This document shows, one piece after another, positions 27,737 through 36,134 of a DNA stretch of 64,000 bases. The stretch covers positions 186,001-250,000 of the forward strand of contig NZ_BNEB01000001.1 of the NCBI RefSeq assembly GCF_016860545.1, written 5' to 3'. Both the position numbers and the translations under genes were made by a program. The stretch is from Streptomyces asoensis (GTDB taxonomy: Bacteria; Actinomycetota; Actinomycetes; Streptomycetales; Streptomycetaceae). The notes below the pieces were generated by a model. The model did no database searches, was not told the origin of the DNA, and was given only the letters and a program-made list of their open reading frames with translations. Numbering within the stretch: the stretch's first letter is position 1; the number at the start of each line of letters is the position of its first letter.

Positions 27737-28933
27737 ATGGGCGACGGACCGCGGTACATCGGCGGGGCGGAACGGCGGGCACGGCTCGCGCTGCGGCACC
27801 GGCTGGCCCCGCCCGCGCGGGTCGCGACACCGGAGGCGGTGGCCGACGCGCTCCTCGCGCTGCACGGTTCGGACCCGGCGACGGTGTACCTGGCGGTCGG
27901 CGCCCGCCTCGCCGACGCGGCGGGGACGGTGCCGGAGACCGACCGGGCGCTCTACACGGACCGGAGCCTCGTCCGGATGCACGGCATGCGGCACACGGTC
28001 TTCGTGTTCCCCACGGCGTCCACGGCCGTCGTGCACGCCTCGACGGGCCTGGCGGTCGCCGCGCGGGAACGGGCCTCCCTGCTCAAGGACATGGCGAAGG
28101 CCGGGGCGCCGGACGCGGCCTGGCTGAAGGAGGTCGAGGAGTCGGCGCTGGCCGCGCTGGCCCGGCTCGGTCAGGCGACCGCCGCCGAACTGGCCCGCCA
28201 GGAGCCGCGGCTGCGGGAGCAGTTCGTGTACGCGGCGGGGAAGCCGTACGAGGGCGTCCACACCGTGGTCACACGGCTGCTGAGGGTGCTGGGGGTGGAG
28301 GGCAAGGTGGTCCGCGGGCGCCCCCTGGGCTCGTGGACGTCGAGCCAGTTCCGCTGGGCCCTCGCGCCCGAGCACGCCGAACTCCCGGTGGAACAGGCCC
28401 AGTCGGAGCTGTTGCGGCACTGGCTGAGGGCCTGCGGCCCGGCCACGGAGGCCGATCTGAAGTGGTGGACCGGCTGGCGGGTGACGGACGTCCGCCGGGC
28501 CCTGGCGGCGATCGGGGCGCGGGCGGTGACCCTGGACGAGGGGACGGGGTACGTCGTCGAGGACGACGTGGAGGCCGTGGCCGCCCCCGCCGAGCCGTGG
28601 GCGGCCCTGTTGCCCGCTCTCGACCCGACGGCGATGGGCTGGCAGGGCCGGGACTGGTACCTGGCCCCCGGGCTGCGCCCGCACCTGTTCGACTACAGCG
28701 GGAACGTGGGCCCGACGGTGTGGTGGGACGGGCGGGTGGTGGGGAGTTGGGCCCAGCGGGCGGACGGCGAGATCGTGTGGCGGCTCCTGGCCGAGGAGGC
28801 CGGGGTCGGGGCCCTGGGCGGCGAGGCCGAGGCGGCGATCGGGGCCGAGGCCGAACGGCTGGGCGCCTGGCTGGGCCCGACCCGCGTGAAACCGAGGTTC
28901 CGGACCCCGGTGGAGAAACTGCTGTCGGCCTGA
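27737..28933 (+). CDS. Winged-helix DNA-binding domain protein (HTH_42/AlkX type)
   Basis: Protein of 398 residues of the winged-helix family pfam06224, related to YcaQ/AlkZ-type DNA glycosylases. Features include the N-terminal RLAPPARVATPEAVADALLALHG region and the RMHGMRHTVFVF motif. The AlkZ-type QxQ-like catalytic motif is replaced by the LHGSDPATVYL region, so glycosylase activity is uncertain. The C-terminus carries WDGRVVGSWAQR. The frame is open from 27605, but ATG 27737 has GGAGG at 27727-27731 and decides the start. It is divergent from the DUF2252 gene. Confidence 0.8.
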   Translation: MGDGPRYIGGAERRARLALRHRLAPPARVATPEAVADALLALHGSDPATVYLAVGARLADAAGTVPETDRALYTDRSLVRMHGMRHTVFVFPTASTAVVHASTGLAVAARERASLLKDMAKAGAPDAAWLKEVEESALAALARLGQATAAELARQEPRLREQFVYAAGKPYEGVHTVVTRLLRVLGVEGKVVRGRPLGSWTSSQFRWALAPEHAELPVEQAQSELLRHWLRACGPATEADLKWWTGWRVTDVRRALAAIGARAVTLDEGTGYVVEDDVEAVAAPAEPWAALLPALDPTAMGWQGRDWYLAPGLRPHLFDYSGNVGPTVWWDGRVVGSWAQRADGEIVWRLLAEEAGVGALGGEAEAAIGAEAERLGAWLGPTRVKPRFRTPVEKLLSA

Positions 28934-28957
28934 ACCCGCCGCTCCCGCCTGCGGATC

Positions 28958-29010
28958 GGCACCGGCCGCCGGGGCCGGTGCCGGGTGCCGTCGGTCGGGA
29001 CGGCACCCGG
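28958..29010. terminator. Two hairpins between convergent genes
   Basis: GGCACCGGCC (28958-28967) pairs with GGCCGGTGCC (28973-28982). CCGGGTGCCGTC (28981-28992) pairs with GACGGCACCCGG (28999-29010). The hairpins share two bases, so they compete. The second lies 8 bp from the stop of the minus-strand gene. Confidence 0.75.
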
Positions 29011-29018
29011 CCGCCGCT

Positions 29019-29333
29019 TCAGCGGCTGTAGCGCAGCAGCGCCCGCACCATGTGGCACGTCGTGTCCGACGGCGCGTGGACGCCGATCAGCTCCGCCGTG
29101 CTGCGGATCTTCTCGTTGCGGGCCTGGTTGGGCATGTACACACCCAGGTCGAGCAGGGCTATCGCCAGGCGCATGGCCTTGAGGCGACGGTTGTGCGTGA
29201 CGTACCACTCGCGCGGTCGTCCGGGCGGCAACGGCCGCTTCTCGACGGGTACGTACGGCAGGTCGAGCTGGACGGAGCGCTTCGCGGTGGACTGGGTCGG
29301 CAACGGCTTCGGCTTCAGTGCGGCAGCGGGCAC
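29019..29333 (-). CDS. Conserved hypothetical protein, basic
   Basis: Basic protein of 104 residues with no recognised domain. It has Pro/Lys-rich N-terminal third and a helical C-terminal part (NRRLKAMRLAIALLDLGVYM, then TAELIGVHAPSDTTCHMVRA). The start is decided by AGGAGG at 29340-29345. ATG 29339 abuts it, while GTG 29333 is 6 nt away and is preferred. The region just upstream also faces the divergent ArsC-like gene. Function unknown. Confidence 0.65.
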   Translation of the reverse strand: MPAAALKPKPLPTQSTAKRSVQLDLPYVPVEKRPLPPGRPREWYVTHNRRLKAMRLAIALLDLGVYMPNQARNEKIRSTAELIGVHAPSDTTCHMVRALLRYSR

Positions 29334-29474
29334 AGGCATCCTCCTGTCGCGGTCGGGGCCCGGCCCGGAACCTCCGGCGAACCCTCGAACACTGCTTCTA
29401 TTCTACTGCCCACCACTGACAATCGCCCCTGATCACAAGGGCTTTCGCCGTCCCGGACCGCTACGGTGCGGGGC

Positions 29475-29837
29475 ATGGAGATCTGGATCAACCCCGCCTG
29501 TTCCAAGTGCCGCAGCGCCCTCACGCTCCTCGACGCCGAGGGTGCCGACTACACCGTCCGCCGCTACCTGGAGGACGTGCCCGACGAGGGCGAGATCAGG
29601 GCCGTACTCGAACGCCTGGACCTGGAACCCTGGGACATCACCCGCACCCAGGAGCCCGCGGCCGGCGAACTGGGCCTGAAGGAGTGGGCGCGGGACGCGG
29701 ACACCCGCGACCGCTGGATCACGGCACTGGCCACGCATCCCCGGCTCATCCAGCGCCCCATCATCACCGCGGACGACGGGACCGCACTGGTGGCCCGCAC
29801 GGACGAGGCCGTACGCGACGCCGCGTCACGCCGGTGA
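29475..29837 (+). CDS. ArsC-family (arsenate reductase/Spx-like) protein
   Basis: Thioredoxin-fold protein of 120 residues. The N-terminal INPACSKCRSALTLL places a cysteine pair at the active-site loop. The C-terminal HPRLIQRPII matches the ArsC/YffB signature with the cis-proline and conserved Arg. It could be a glutaredoxin-dependent arsenate reductase or a related redox protein. No other arsenic gene is nearby, so the arsenate role is unproved. GTG 29466 in frame is an alternative start. ATG 29475 gives the canonical N-terminus. Confidence 0.85.
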   Translation: MEIWINPACSKCRSALTLLDAEGADYTVRRYLEDVPDEGEIRAVLERLDLEPWDITRTQEPAAGELGLKEWARDADTRDRWITALATHPRLIQRPIITADDGTALVARTDEAVRDAASRR

Positions 29838-29948
29838 CAACGGCGGTGTGACGCACACCACTTCGATTGACCCCGGTGACTCCTGAGCAGCTTCGTTCGG
29901 TATCTCGTACATAGCGGCGTACGCTCCCCTAGCCCTCAGGAGGCGCGC

Positions 29949-30659
29949 ATGTCGCGCAGGAGAACTCTCGGCACCAAGAAGAAGATCGCGCTGCTCGTCA
30001 GCGCCGCGGCGGTGGCGGGCGCCGGCGCCTTCGCCATGGCGGCCACCTCGAACGCCTCGCAGGACCCGCAGAACGCCAGGACGCTGTCCGCCGGGGACTC
30101 GACGGTCTGTGCGGGGCTGGCCACCGCCCTCGGCAACAACGAGAAGTTCATCGAGGGCCAGAAGACCGCCCCGGACGCACAGTCCGCGGCCCGGATCGCC
30201 AACCGCGAGGCGGTCATCGCGCAGATCAAGGTCCAGCAGCAGGCGTCCGGCTGCGTCGTTGGGGAGTCGGCTCAGGGCTCCCAGGCGACCCAGCCCTCGC
30301 AGGCTGCCTCCGCGCCCGCCGCCTCCGCACCGGCCGCGACCGCGCCGGCCGGGAACGCGGGCAACGCCGGGAACACCGGCAACACGGGAAACGGCGGCGG
30401 TGCCGCCTCGGGCCGGCAGGTCTGCAACGGCTCGACGGTCACGCTGTCTGGCGAGGGCGGTGCCCCGGCCGCGTCGAGCAACCAGTTCCCGGCGGGTACG
30501 AAGCTGAGGGTCACCAACCTGGACAACAACAAGTCCACGACCGTCGAGGTGACCTCGGTCTCCGGCAGCTGCGCGCTGCTCAACAACGCGGCCTTCGAAC
30601 AGGTCCGTGAGCCCGGCAAGTTCCTGATCCGCCGCGCGCTGATCGAGAAGGTGGGGTGA
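29949..30659 (+). CDS. Secreted protein with C-terminal double-psi beta-barrel-like domain
   Basis: Predicted secreted protein of 236 residues. It has a twin-positive N-terminus and hydrophobic signal (about 12-33, IALLVSAAAVAGAGAFAMAA). A charged helical segment with two cysteines follows, then an Ala/Pro/Gly/Asn-rich linker (about 100-155). The C-terminal domain (FPAGTKLRVTNLDNNKSTTV, FLIRRALIEKVG) resembles the RlpA/DPBB fold, but the catalytic Asp and His of lytic RlpA are not obvious. AGGAGG lies 5 nt before ATG. Cell-wall association is plausible. Confidence 0.75.
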   Translation: MSRRRTLGTKKKIALLVSAAAVAGAGAFAMAATSNASQDPQNARTLSAGDSTVCAGLATALGNNEKFIEGQKTAPDAQSAARIANREAVIAQIKVQQQASGCVVGESAQGSQATQPSQAASAPAASAPAATAPAGNAGNAGNTGNTGNGGGAASGRQVCNGSTVTLSGEGGAPAASSNQFPAGTKLRVTNLDNNKSTTVEVTSVSGSCALLNNAAFEQVREPGKFLIRRALIEKVG

Positions 30660-30664
30660 GCACC

Positions 30665-30755
30665 GGCCGTCCGGCTCCGCACGGAGCCGGACGGCCCCGG
30701 CACCACCTCACCGGGTCATCGGTCCCGCCGCTCGCGGCCACGAGCGGCGGGACCG
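30665..30755 (+). terminator. Tandem hairpins between the DPBB gene and glnII
   Basis: The first hairpin is GGCCGTCCGGCTCC (30665-30678) with GGAGCCGGACGGCC (30683-30696), loop GCAC. The second is CGGTCCCGCCGCTCG (30720-30734) with CGAGCGGCGGGACCG (30741-30755), loop of 6. Both are perfect. The first ends the DPBB transcript. The second may be a back-up or part of the glnII leader. The rest of the 348-bp gap 30660-31007 holds the GlnR-like site and no gene. Confidence 0.75.
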
Positions 30756-30872
30756 ACTCCGTCCGGGCCCGCAACCGCGCCCCCGTGCACGAGCCGCCGA
30801 CCACCGGCGCGCCGTGCGCCTCGCCGGTCCTCACCGGCCCTCACACCGTGAGCCGGACCACAGAACCGCCAG

Positions 30873-30910
30873 GTAACACGGGGTTCACATTCGAGCAATG
30901 ACCGGGAAAT
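30873..30910 (+). promoter_or_regulatory. Probable GlnR site of glnII
   Basis: GTAAC (30873-30877), six bases, TTCAC (30884-30888), six bases, GCAAT (30895-30899), six bases, GAAAT (30906-30910). This keeps the 11-bp spacing of GlnR boxes but matches the consensus less well than the glnA site. glnII is a known GlnR target in Streptomyces. Confidence 0.6.
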
Positions 30911-31007
30911 CGCCTGTTGACAAGCTCCGGGCAAACAGGCGGCGCCCCAGTGCCGCAGCGCCGCAGCACCCGCACGTGCGTCAGACACACCCCGAAGGAA
31001 GTGGCCC

Positions 31008-32039
31008 GTGACCTTCAAGGCTGAGTACATCTGGATCGACGGCACCCAGCCGACCGCCAAGCTCCGCTCCAAGACCAAGATCATCACGGGTGAGCCCGCC
31101 GGTCTGGACGCGCTGCCGATCTGGGGCTTCGACGGGTCCTCCACGAACCAGGCCGAGGGGCACTCCTCGGACCGTGTCCTCAAGCCGGTGTTCACCTGCC
31201 CCGACCCGATCCGCGGCGGCGACGACATCCTCGTCCTGTGCGAGGTCCTCGACATCGACATGACGCCGCACGAGTCCAACACGCGTGCCGCGCTCGCCGA
31301 GGTCGCCGGACGCTTCGCCGCCCAGGAGCCGATCTTCGGCATCGAGCAGGAGTACACGTTCTTCCAGGACGGCTACCCGCTCGGCTTCCCCAAGGGCGGC
31401 TTCCCCGCCCCGCAGGGCGGCTACTACTGCGGTGTCGGCGCGGACGAGATCTTCGGCCGTGAGGTCGTCGAGGCGCACCTGGAGAACTGCCTGGCCGCCG
31501 GCCTCGCGATCTCCGGCATCAACGCCGAGGTCATGCCCGGCCAGTGGGAGTTCCAGGTCGGTCCGGTCTCCCCGCTGGAGGTCTCCGACCACCTGTGGGT
31601 GGCCCGCTGGCTGCTCTACCGCACGGCCGAGGACTTCGGCATCTCCGCCACCCTCGACCCGAAGCCGGTCAAGGGCGACTGGAACGGCGCCGGCGCGCAC
31701 ACCAACTTCTCCACCAAGGCGATGCGCGAGGGCTACGACGCCATCATCACCGCGTGCGAGTCGCTCGGTGAGGGCTCCAAGCCGCTCGACCACGTGAAGC
31801 ACTACGGCGCCGGCATCGACGACCGTCTGACGGGGCTGCACGAGACCGCCCCGTGGAACGAGTACTCCTACGGGGTCTCCAACCGCGGCGCCTCGGTCCG
31901 TATCCCGTGGCAGGTCGAGAAGGACGGCAAGGGCTACATCGAGGACCGCCGTCCGAACGCCAACGTCGACCCGTACCTGGTGACCCGCCTGATCGTCGAC
32001 ACCTGCTGCTCGGCACTGGAGAAGGCCGGCCAGGTCTGA
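31008..32039 (+). CDS. glnII: Glutamine synthetase type II (eukaryote-like)
   Basis: GSII of 343 residues, an octameric/decameric, heat-labile type related to eukaryotic GS and unrelated in regulation to GSI. Motifs are YIWIDGTQPTAKLRSKTKI, WGFDGSSTNQAEGHSSDR, FGIEQEYTFFQDGYPLGFP, GINAEVMPGQWEFQVGP and GAGAHTNFSTKAMR. There is no adenylylation tyrosine site. Start GTG 31008 has GAAGGAAG upstream. It is followed by a terminator. The presence of both GSI and GSII is typical of Streptomyces and Frankia. Confidence 0.97.
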   Translation: MTFKAEYIWIDGTQPTAKLRSKTKIITGEPAGLDALPIWGFDGSSTNQAEGHSSDRVLKPVFTCPDPIRGGDDILVLCEVLDIDMTPHESNTRAALAEVAGRFAAQEPIFGIEQEYTFFQDGYPLGFPKGGFPAPQGGYYCGVGADEIFGREVVEAHLENCLAAGLAISGINAEVMPGQWEFQVGPVSPLEVSDHLWVARWLLYRTAEDFGISATLDPKPVKGDWNGAGAHTNFSTKAMREGYDAIITACESLGEGSKPLDHVKHYGAGIDDRLTGLHETAPWNEYSYGVSNRGASVRIPWQVEKDGKGYIEDRRPNANVDPYLVTRLIVDTCCSALEKAGQV

Positions 32040-32056
32040 TCCCCGGTCCGTCCGGC

Positions 32057-32091
32057 AAGGGGCGCCCTCCGTCACCGGGGGGGCGCCCCTT
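32057..32091 (+). terminator. Terminator after glnII
   Basis: AAGGGGCGCCC (32057-32067) and GGGCGCCCCTT (32081-32091) form an 11-bp stem with a 13-nt loop, 18 bp after the stop. Confidence 0.85.
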
Positions 32092-32210
32092 CCGCGTGCC
32101 CGCGCCGCCCCGGCGCACCCGGCCCGGCACGACGTCGACTTCACGCCAGGAAGCGTCCAAGCTGTGAGAGGAGACTGCTGTTGCGGGCAGCTGTCTGCTT
32201 CAATGGGGCC

Positions 32211-32333
32211 ATGACCGGCTTCCAGAAGTGCACCGCGACGGGTCGTCACGACCTCGAGCCCTTCTGGCCTTCCCGTCAGCACCATGACTTCGACCGGGTG
32301 TGTTGCCGCGCGAGGAACGCGCAGGCCCTCTAA
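32211..32333 (+). CDS. Candidate 40-residue micro-ORF before a winged-helix gene
   Basis: ATG 32211 to TAA 32333 encodes 40 residues starting MTGFQKCTATGRHDLEPFWP, with DRVCCRARNAQAL at the end. It contains three cysteines (one near the N-terminus, a CC pair near the end) and three histidines, enough to bind a metal or form disulfides, but this is speculation. About 85% of third codon positions are G or C, as expected for a real gene here. A TGGGG box lies just before the ATG. It is 117 bp upstream of the regulator at 32451 on the same strand. It may be a leader peptide or a small protein partner. Confidence 0.5.
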   Translation: MTGFQKCTATGRHDLEPFWPSRQHHDFDRVCCRARNAQAL

Positions 32334-32450
32334 AGCCGTACACCCCGGCCTTCGGCCAGCGCGCACGACGTACGTCCTCGACGAGCCCGACCACGAATCG
32401 CGGCCGTCGACCTCCCCGACGAACTCCTCGCGCGAAAGAGCTGACCTCTC

Positions 32451-33053
32451 ATGGCGACCACTCGTTCTCTCTCCTCCGCCCCCGGCCTCGGCCCCTCGAC
32501 CGGCCCGGCCCGCCACCGACTGCGTGCCGTCGACCGGGACGAGGTCGTCGACGTCGCCGACTTCCTGCCGCCGGGCGCGACCTGGCTGCCCGCTCCCCCG
32601 CACACCCTGCCCACCCTGCCGGGCCAGCCCCCGATGATCGGGTACCTGGTGCTCGTCCCGGCCGACCAGCAGCCGCCGTTCCTGCCGGTGGCGGTGCCGG
32701 ACCGGCCGGCGGCCGACGAGGCCGCGGAGACCGCCGGAGCCGGGGAACAGGGCGCCGGGCGCCCGCTCGTGCGGGTCGACGCCGTGCAGCGCACCGCGGC
32801 CGTCGACGGGCGTCGACTCGACCTCACCTACCTGGAGTTCGAGCTGCTCGCCCACCTCGTGGCCCACCCGAACCGGGTGCACACCCGCGACCAGCTCGTC
32901 ACCACGGTCTGGGGCTACGGACACGTCGGCGACGGCCGCACGGTCGACGTCCACATCGCCCGGCTGCGCCGCAAGCTGGGCGCGCAGCACCGCCAGGCGA
33001 TCCAGACGGTGCGCCGGGTCGGCTACAAGTACACCCCGCCGACGAGCGCCTGA
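32451..33053 (+). CDS. OmpR-type winged-helix regulator without receiver domain
   Basis: Protein of 200 residues. The N-terminal half is a Pro-rich region of unknown fold (FLPPGATWLPAPPHTLPTLP). The C-terminal half (about 103-195) is a Trans_reg_C winged helix with LDLTYLEFELLAHLVAHPNR, RDQLVTTVWGY, TVDVHIARLRRKL and VRRVGYKY. No phospho-acceptor receiver domain is present, so it is not a classical response regulator. This type occurs in several copies in Streptomyces genomes. Its target is unknown. ATG 32451 has GAAAGAG about 11 nt upstream. Confidence 0.85.
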   Translation: MATTRSLSSAPGLGPSTGPARHRLRAVDRDEVVDVADFLPPGATWLPAPPHTLPTLPGQPPMIGYLVLVPADQQPPFLPVAVPDRPAADEAAETAGAGEQGAGRPLVRVDAVQRTAAVDGRRLDLTYLEFELLAHLVAHPNRVHTRDQLVTTVWGYGHVGDGRTVDVHIARLRRKLGAQHRQAIQTVRRVGYKYTPPTSA

Positions 33054-33146
33054 TCCGCCCGGCCGCGCCCCGCCGCCGGACCCGTTCCCTCTGCCGACGG
33101 CAGAGCGCGGTTCCCCGCCGCGCCCGGACCGGGCACAGTCACCGGT

Positions 33147-34166
33147 ATGAGACTTCTGGTGCTGGGCGGTACGGAGTTCGCGGGACGGGCCGTCGTCGAG
33201 GCGGCCCTCGGGCGCGGCTGGGACGTGACGGTGTTCCACCGGGGGCGGCACGCACCCGCCCCCGGCACCCGGGTGCTGAACGGCGACCGCACCGCGCCCG
33301 GCGGGCTCGACGCCCTGGCCGAGGGCGAGTGGGACGCCGTCGTCGACACCTGGTCGGCGGCGCCCCGTGCGGTGCGGGACACGGCGCGGCTGCTGCGGGG
33401 CCGCGTCCGCCGGTACGTGTACGTGTCGAGCTGCTCGGTGTACACCTGGGCCCCGCCCGCCGGTTACACCGAGGACGCCCCCGTCGTCGAGGGGGCCGAT
33501 CCGGACGCCGGGCAGACCGACTACGCCCGGGACAAGCGCGGCGCCGAACTGGCCGTCCTCGACGCGTTCGGCGCGCGGGACTGCGTCCTCGTACGGGCCG
33601 GGCTGATCCTCGGCCCGTACGAGAACGTCGGCCGGCTGCCCTGGTGGCTGACCCGGATCGCCCGCGGAGGCCCCGTCCTCGCCCCGGGGCCGCGCGACCT
33701 GCCCCTCCAGTACGTGGACGTCCGCGACCTGGCCGAGTGGATCCTCGGCGCGGCCGAGCGGGAGCTGAGCGGACCGTACAACCTGATGAGCCCGCAGGGG
33801 CACACCACGATGGGCGCGCTGCTGGAGGCCTGTGCGCGCGCAACCGGCTCGGACGCCGAACTGCGCTGGACCGCGCCGGAGATCGTCCTGGAGGCGGGCA
33901 TCGAGCCGTGGACCGAGCTGCCCGTGTGGGTGCCGCCGGGCAGCGACCTGCACGACGCGCTGCACGCGGCCGACGTCTCCGCGGCGATGGCCTCGGGGCT
34001 GTCCTGCCGTCCGGTCGAGGAGACCGTCGCCGACACCTGGAGCTGGCTCGGGTCCATCGGGGGTACGGCGCCCCAGCGACCGGACCGTACCCGCAAGGGC
34101 CTGGACCCGGACGTCGAGGCGCGGGTGCTCGCGGCGGCCGCCGGTGTACCTGGCACCACCCCCTGA
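33147..34166 (+). CDS. NAD-dependent epimerase/dehydratase-like SDR
   Basis: Extended SDR of 339 residues. The Rossmann motif LVLGGTEFAGRAVVEAA uses the GGTxFxG variant seen in chloroplast-stem-loop-binding-like and mycobacterial reductases. The catalytic Tyr-xxx-Lys pair is in DYARDKRGAE, with VYVSSCSVYTW supplying the serine. The Arg-rich loop FHRGRH after beta-2 suggests NADP preference. Substrate unknown. It ends about 50 bp before the histidine kinase gene, so they may be co-transcribed. Confidence 0.86.
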   Translation: MRLLVLGGTEFAGRAVVEAALGRGWDVTVFHRGRHAPAPGTRVLNGDRTAPGGLDALAEGEWDAVVDTWSAAPRAVRDTARLLRGRVRRYVYVSSCSVYTWAPPAGYTEDAPVVEGADPDAGQTDYARDKRGAELAVLDAFGARDCVLVRAGLILGPYENVGRLPWWLTRIARGGPVLAPGPRDLPLQYVDVRDLAEWILGAAERELSGPYNLMSPQGHTTMGALLEACARATGSDAELRWTAPEIVLEAGIEPWTELPVWVPPGSDLHDALHAADVSAAMASGLSCRPVEETVADTWSWLGSIGGTAPQRPDRTRKGLDPDVEARVLAAAAGVPGTTP

Positions 34167-34218
34167 CCGGGGCGTCACCCCAGTGACCGGCGGTCCGGGG
34201 CTCGGCCAGACTGACGGC

Positions 34219-35493
34219 ATGAACACCAACACGAAGAGCGGCGAAGCCGGTTCGAGGGCACGCGCGATGGTGCTCGCGGCCGGGCGGGGGCTCGCGCTGG
34301 CCGTCGTGTCACTGCCGCTGAGCGTCCTCGGATTCTGCCTCTCCCTCGTGTCCATGGCCCTGATACCGATCGGGGTCGGGGCCCTCACCACGCCGTACGT
34401 GGTCCGGGGGGTGCGCCTGTGGGCCGACCGGCGGCGGGCGCTCGCCGAGAAGTGGGGCGGGGTGCGCATCCCGTCCGCGTACCGGCCGCTCCCGGAGACC
34501 GCCAACCCCTGGAAGCGGACGTACGCGCTGCTGCGCGACCCCGCGACCTGGCGGGACCTGCGCTGGCTCCAGGTGGACATGACGGCCGGGTTCGTGAGCG
34601 CGCTGCTGCCCGCCGTGCTGTTCCTCTACCCGCTGGAGGGGTTCGCGGTCGCCGGCGGGCTGTGGCGGGTGCTCGCGGACGGCGGGACCTACTGGTACGG
34701 CTTCGTGCCGGTCACCGGTCAGCCGTCCGCGCTCGGGGCGGCGGCGACCGCCGTGGTCCTCCTGGCCGCCGCCTACCGGCTCACCCCGCGCCTGCTGCTC
34801 GCCCACTTCCGGCTCACCCGTGCCGTACTGGCGCCCGGCCGGACCGAACTAGCCGAACGCGTACGGGTGCTGACCGAGACCCGGCGGGACGCCGTGGACA
34901 CCTCGGCGGCCGAGCTGCGGCGCATCGAGCGGGATCTGCACGACGGCGCGCAGGCCCGGCTGGTGGCCATGGGCATGGACCTGGGCACCGTCGAGATGCT
35001 CGTCGACAAGAACCCGGAGAAGGCCAAGGAGCTGCTGGCGCAGGCCCGCCGGTCGTCCGCCGAGGCACTGTCCGAGCTGCGCGACCTGGTGCGCGGGATC
35101 CACCCGCCGGTGCTGGCCGAGCGGGGACTCGGCGACGCCGTGCGGGCGCTGGCGCTGCGCCTGCCGGTGACCACCGAGGTGAACGTCGAGCTGGGCGGCG
35201 GCCGTCTTCAGGCCCCGGTGGAGTCGGCGGCCTACTTCGCGGTGAGCGAGATGCTCACCAACGCGGTCAAGCACTCCGGCGCCGACCGGATCTGGGTGGA
35301 CCTCCACCACGAGGCGGACCGCCTGCGGATCTCGGTCACCGACAACGGCGGGGGCGGGGCGGTCGCGGGGGCCGGTTCGGGCCTGGCCGGGGTCGAACGG
35401 CGACTGGGTACATTCGACGGCGTCCTGGCCGTCAGCTCCCCCGCCGGCGGTCCCACCATGGTGACCATGGAGATCCCTTGCGTGTTGTCCTAG
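34219..35493 (+). CDS. Two-component sensor histidine kinase (HisKA_3, LiaS/DesK type)
   Basis: Membrane sensor kinase of 424 residues. An N-terminal membrane domain has hydrophobic segments at about 24-58, 122-147 and 168-186, related to the sensor domain of Streptomyces LuxR-type kinases. The phospho-acceptor is H241 in ERDLHDGAQARL. The ATPase has EMLTNAVKHSG (N box) and DNGGGG and GSGLAGVERRL (G boxes). The frame is open earlier, but ATG 34219 begins the conserved protein. Its stop overlaps the response regulator start by 16 nt, so the pair is translationally coupled. Confidence 0.93.
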   Translation: MNTNTKSGEAGSRARAMVLAAGRGLALAVVSLPLSVLGFCLSLVSMALIPIGVGALTTPYVVRGVRLWADRRRALAEKWGGVRIPSAYRPLPETANPWKRTYALLRDPATWRDLRWLQVDMTAGFVSALLPAVLFLYPLEGFAVAGGLWRVLADGGTYWYGFVPVTGQPSALGAAATAVVLLAAAYRLTPRLLLAHFRLTRAVLAPGRTELAERVRVLTETRRDAVDTSAAELRRIERDLHDGAQARLVAMGMDLGTVEMLVDKNPEKAKELLAQARRSSAEALSELRDLVRGIHPPVLAERGLGDAVRALALRLPVTTEVNVELGGGRLQAPVESAAYFAVSEMLTNAVKHSGADRIWVDLHHEADRLRISVTDNGGGGAVAGAGSGLAGVERRLGTFDGVLAVSSPAGGPTMVTMEIPCVLS

Positions 35494-36134
35494 CCGAGGA
35501 CCTCTTCCTGCTGCGGGACGGTCTCGTCCGGCTGCTGGAGGCCTACGACTTCGAGATCGCCGCGGCGGTCGAGAGCGGGCCCGAACTGGAGCGGGCCCTC
35601 ACCGAACTGGAGCCGGACGTCGCCGTGGTCGACGTCCGGCTCCCGCCCACGCACACCGACGAGGGCCTCCAGTGCGCGCTGCGTGCCCGCGGCAGGAGAC
35701 CCGGGCTGCCGGTGCTCGTCCTCTCCCAGCACGTCGAGCAGCTGTACGCGCGCGAACTGCTCGCGGACGGCACCGGCGGGATCGGCTATCTGCTCAAGGA
35801 CCGGGTGTTCGACGCGGAGCAGTTCGTGGACGCCGTACGGCGGGTCGCGGCCGGCGGTACGGCGATGGACCCTCAGGTGATCCAGCAGCTGCTGGCCCGG
35901 CGTTCGGGTGACGGCCGGGGGCCCGTGGACCGGCTCACCCCGCGCGAGCGGGAGGTGATGGAGCTGATGGCGCAGGGCCGGTCGAACGCGGCGATCGCGG
36001 GCAAACTGGTCGTCACCGAGCGGGCGGTCGCCAAACACACCGCGAATATTTTCGTGAAGCTGGGTTTGGAGGTCTCCGACGACGACAACCGCAGGGTGCT
36101 GGCGGTGCTGGCCTATCTGGACCGTGATCGGTGA
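35478..36134 (+). CDS. LuxR-family response regulator (NarL type)
   Basis: DNA-binding response regulator of 218 residues, partner of the overlapping kinase gene. The receiver domain (about 1-120) has the acidic pair E7/D8, phospho-acceptor D52 (VAVVDVRLP) and the LLKDR lysine. The C-terminal LuxR helix-turn-helix (LTPREREVMELMAQGRSNAA, then RAVAKHTANIFVKLGL) binds DNA. The start is TTG 35478, with GGAG at 35469-35472. No ATG or GTG fits the frame at the receiver start, and the overlap with the kinase explains the weak start. Confidence 0.92.
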   Translation: MRVVLAEDLFLLRDGLVRLLEAYDFEIAAAVESGPELERALTELEPDVAVVDVRLPPTHTDEGLQCALRARGRRPGLPVLVLSQHVEQLYARELLADGTGGIGYLLKDRVFDAEQFVDAVRRVAAGGTAMDPQVIQQLLARRSGDGRGPVDRLTPREREVMELMAQGRSNAAIAGKLVVTERAVAKHTANIFVKLGLEVSDDDNRRVLAVLAYLDRDR

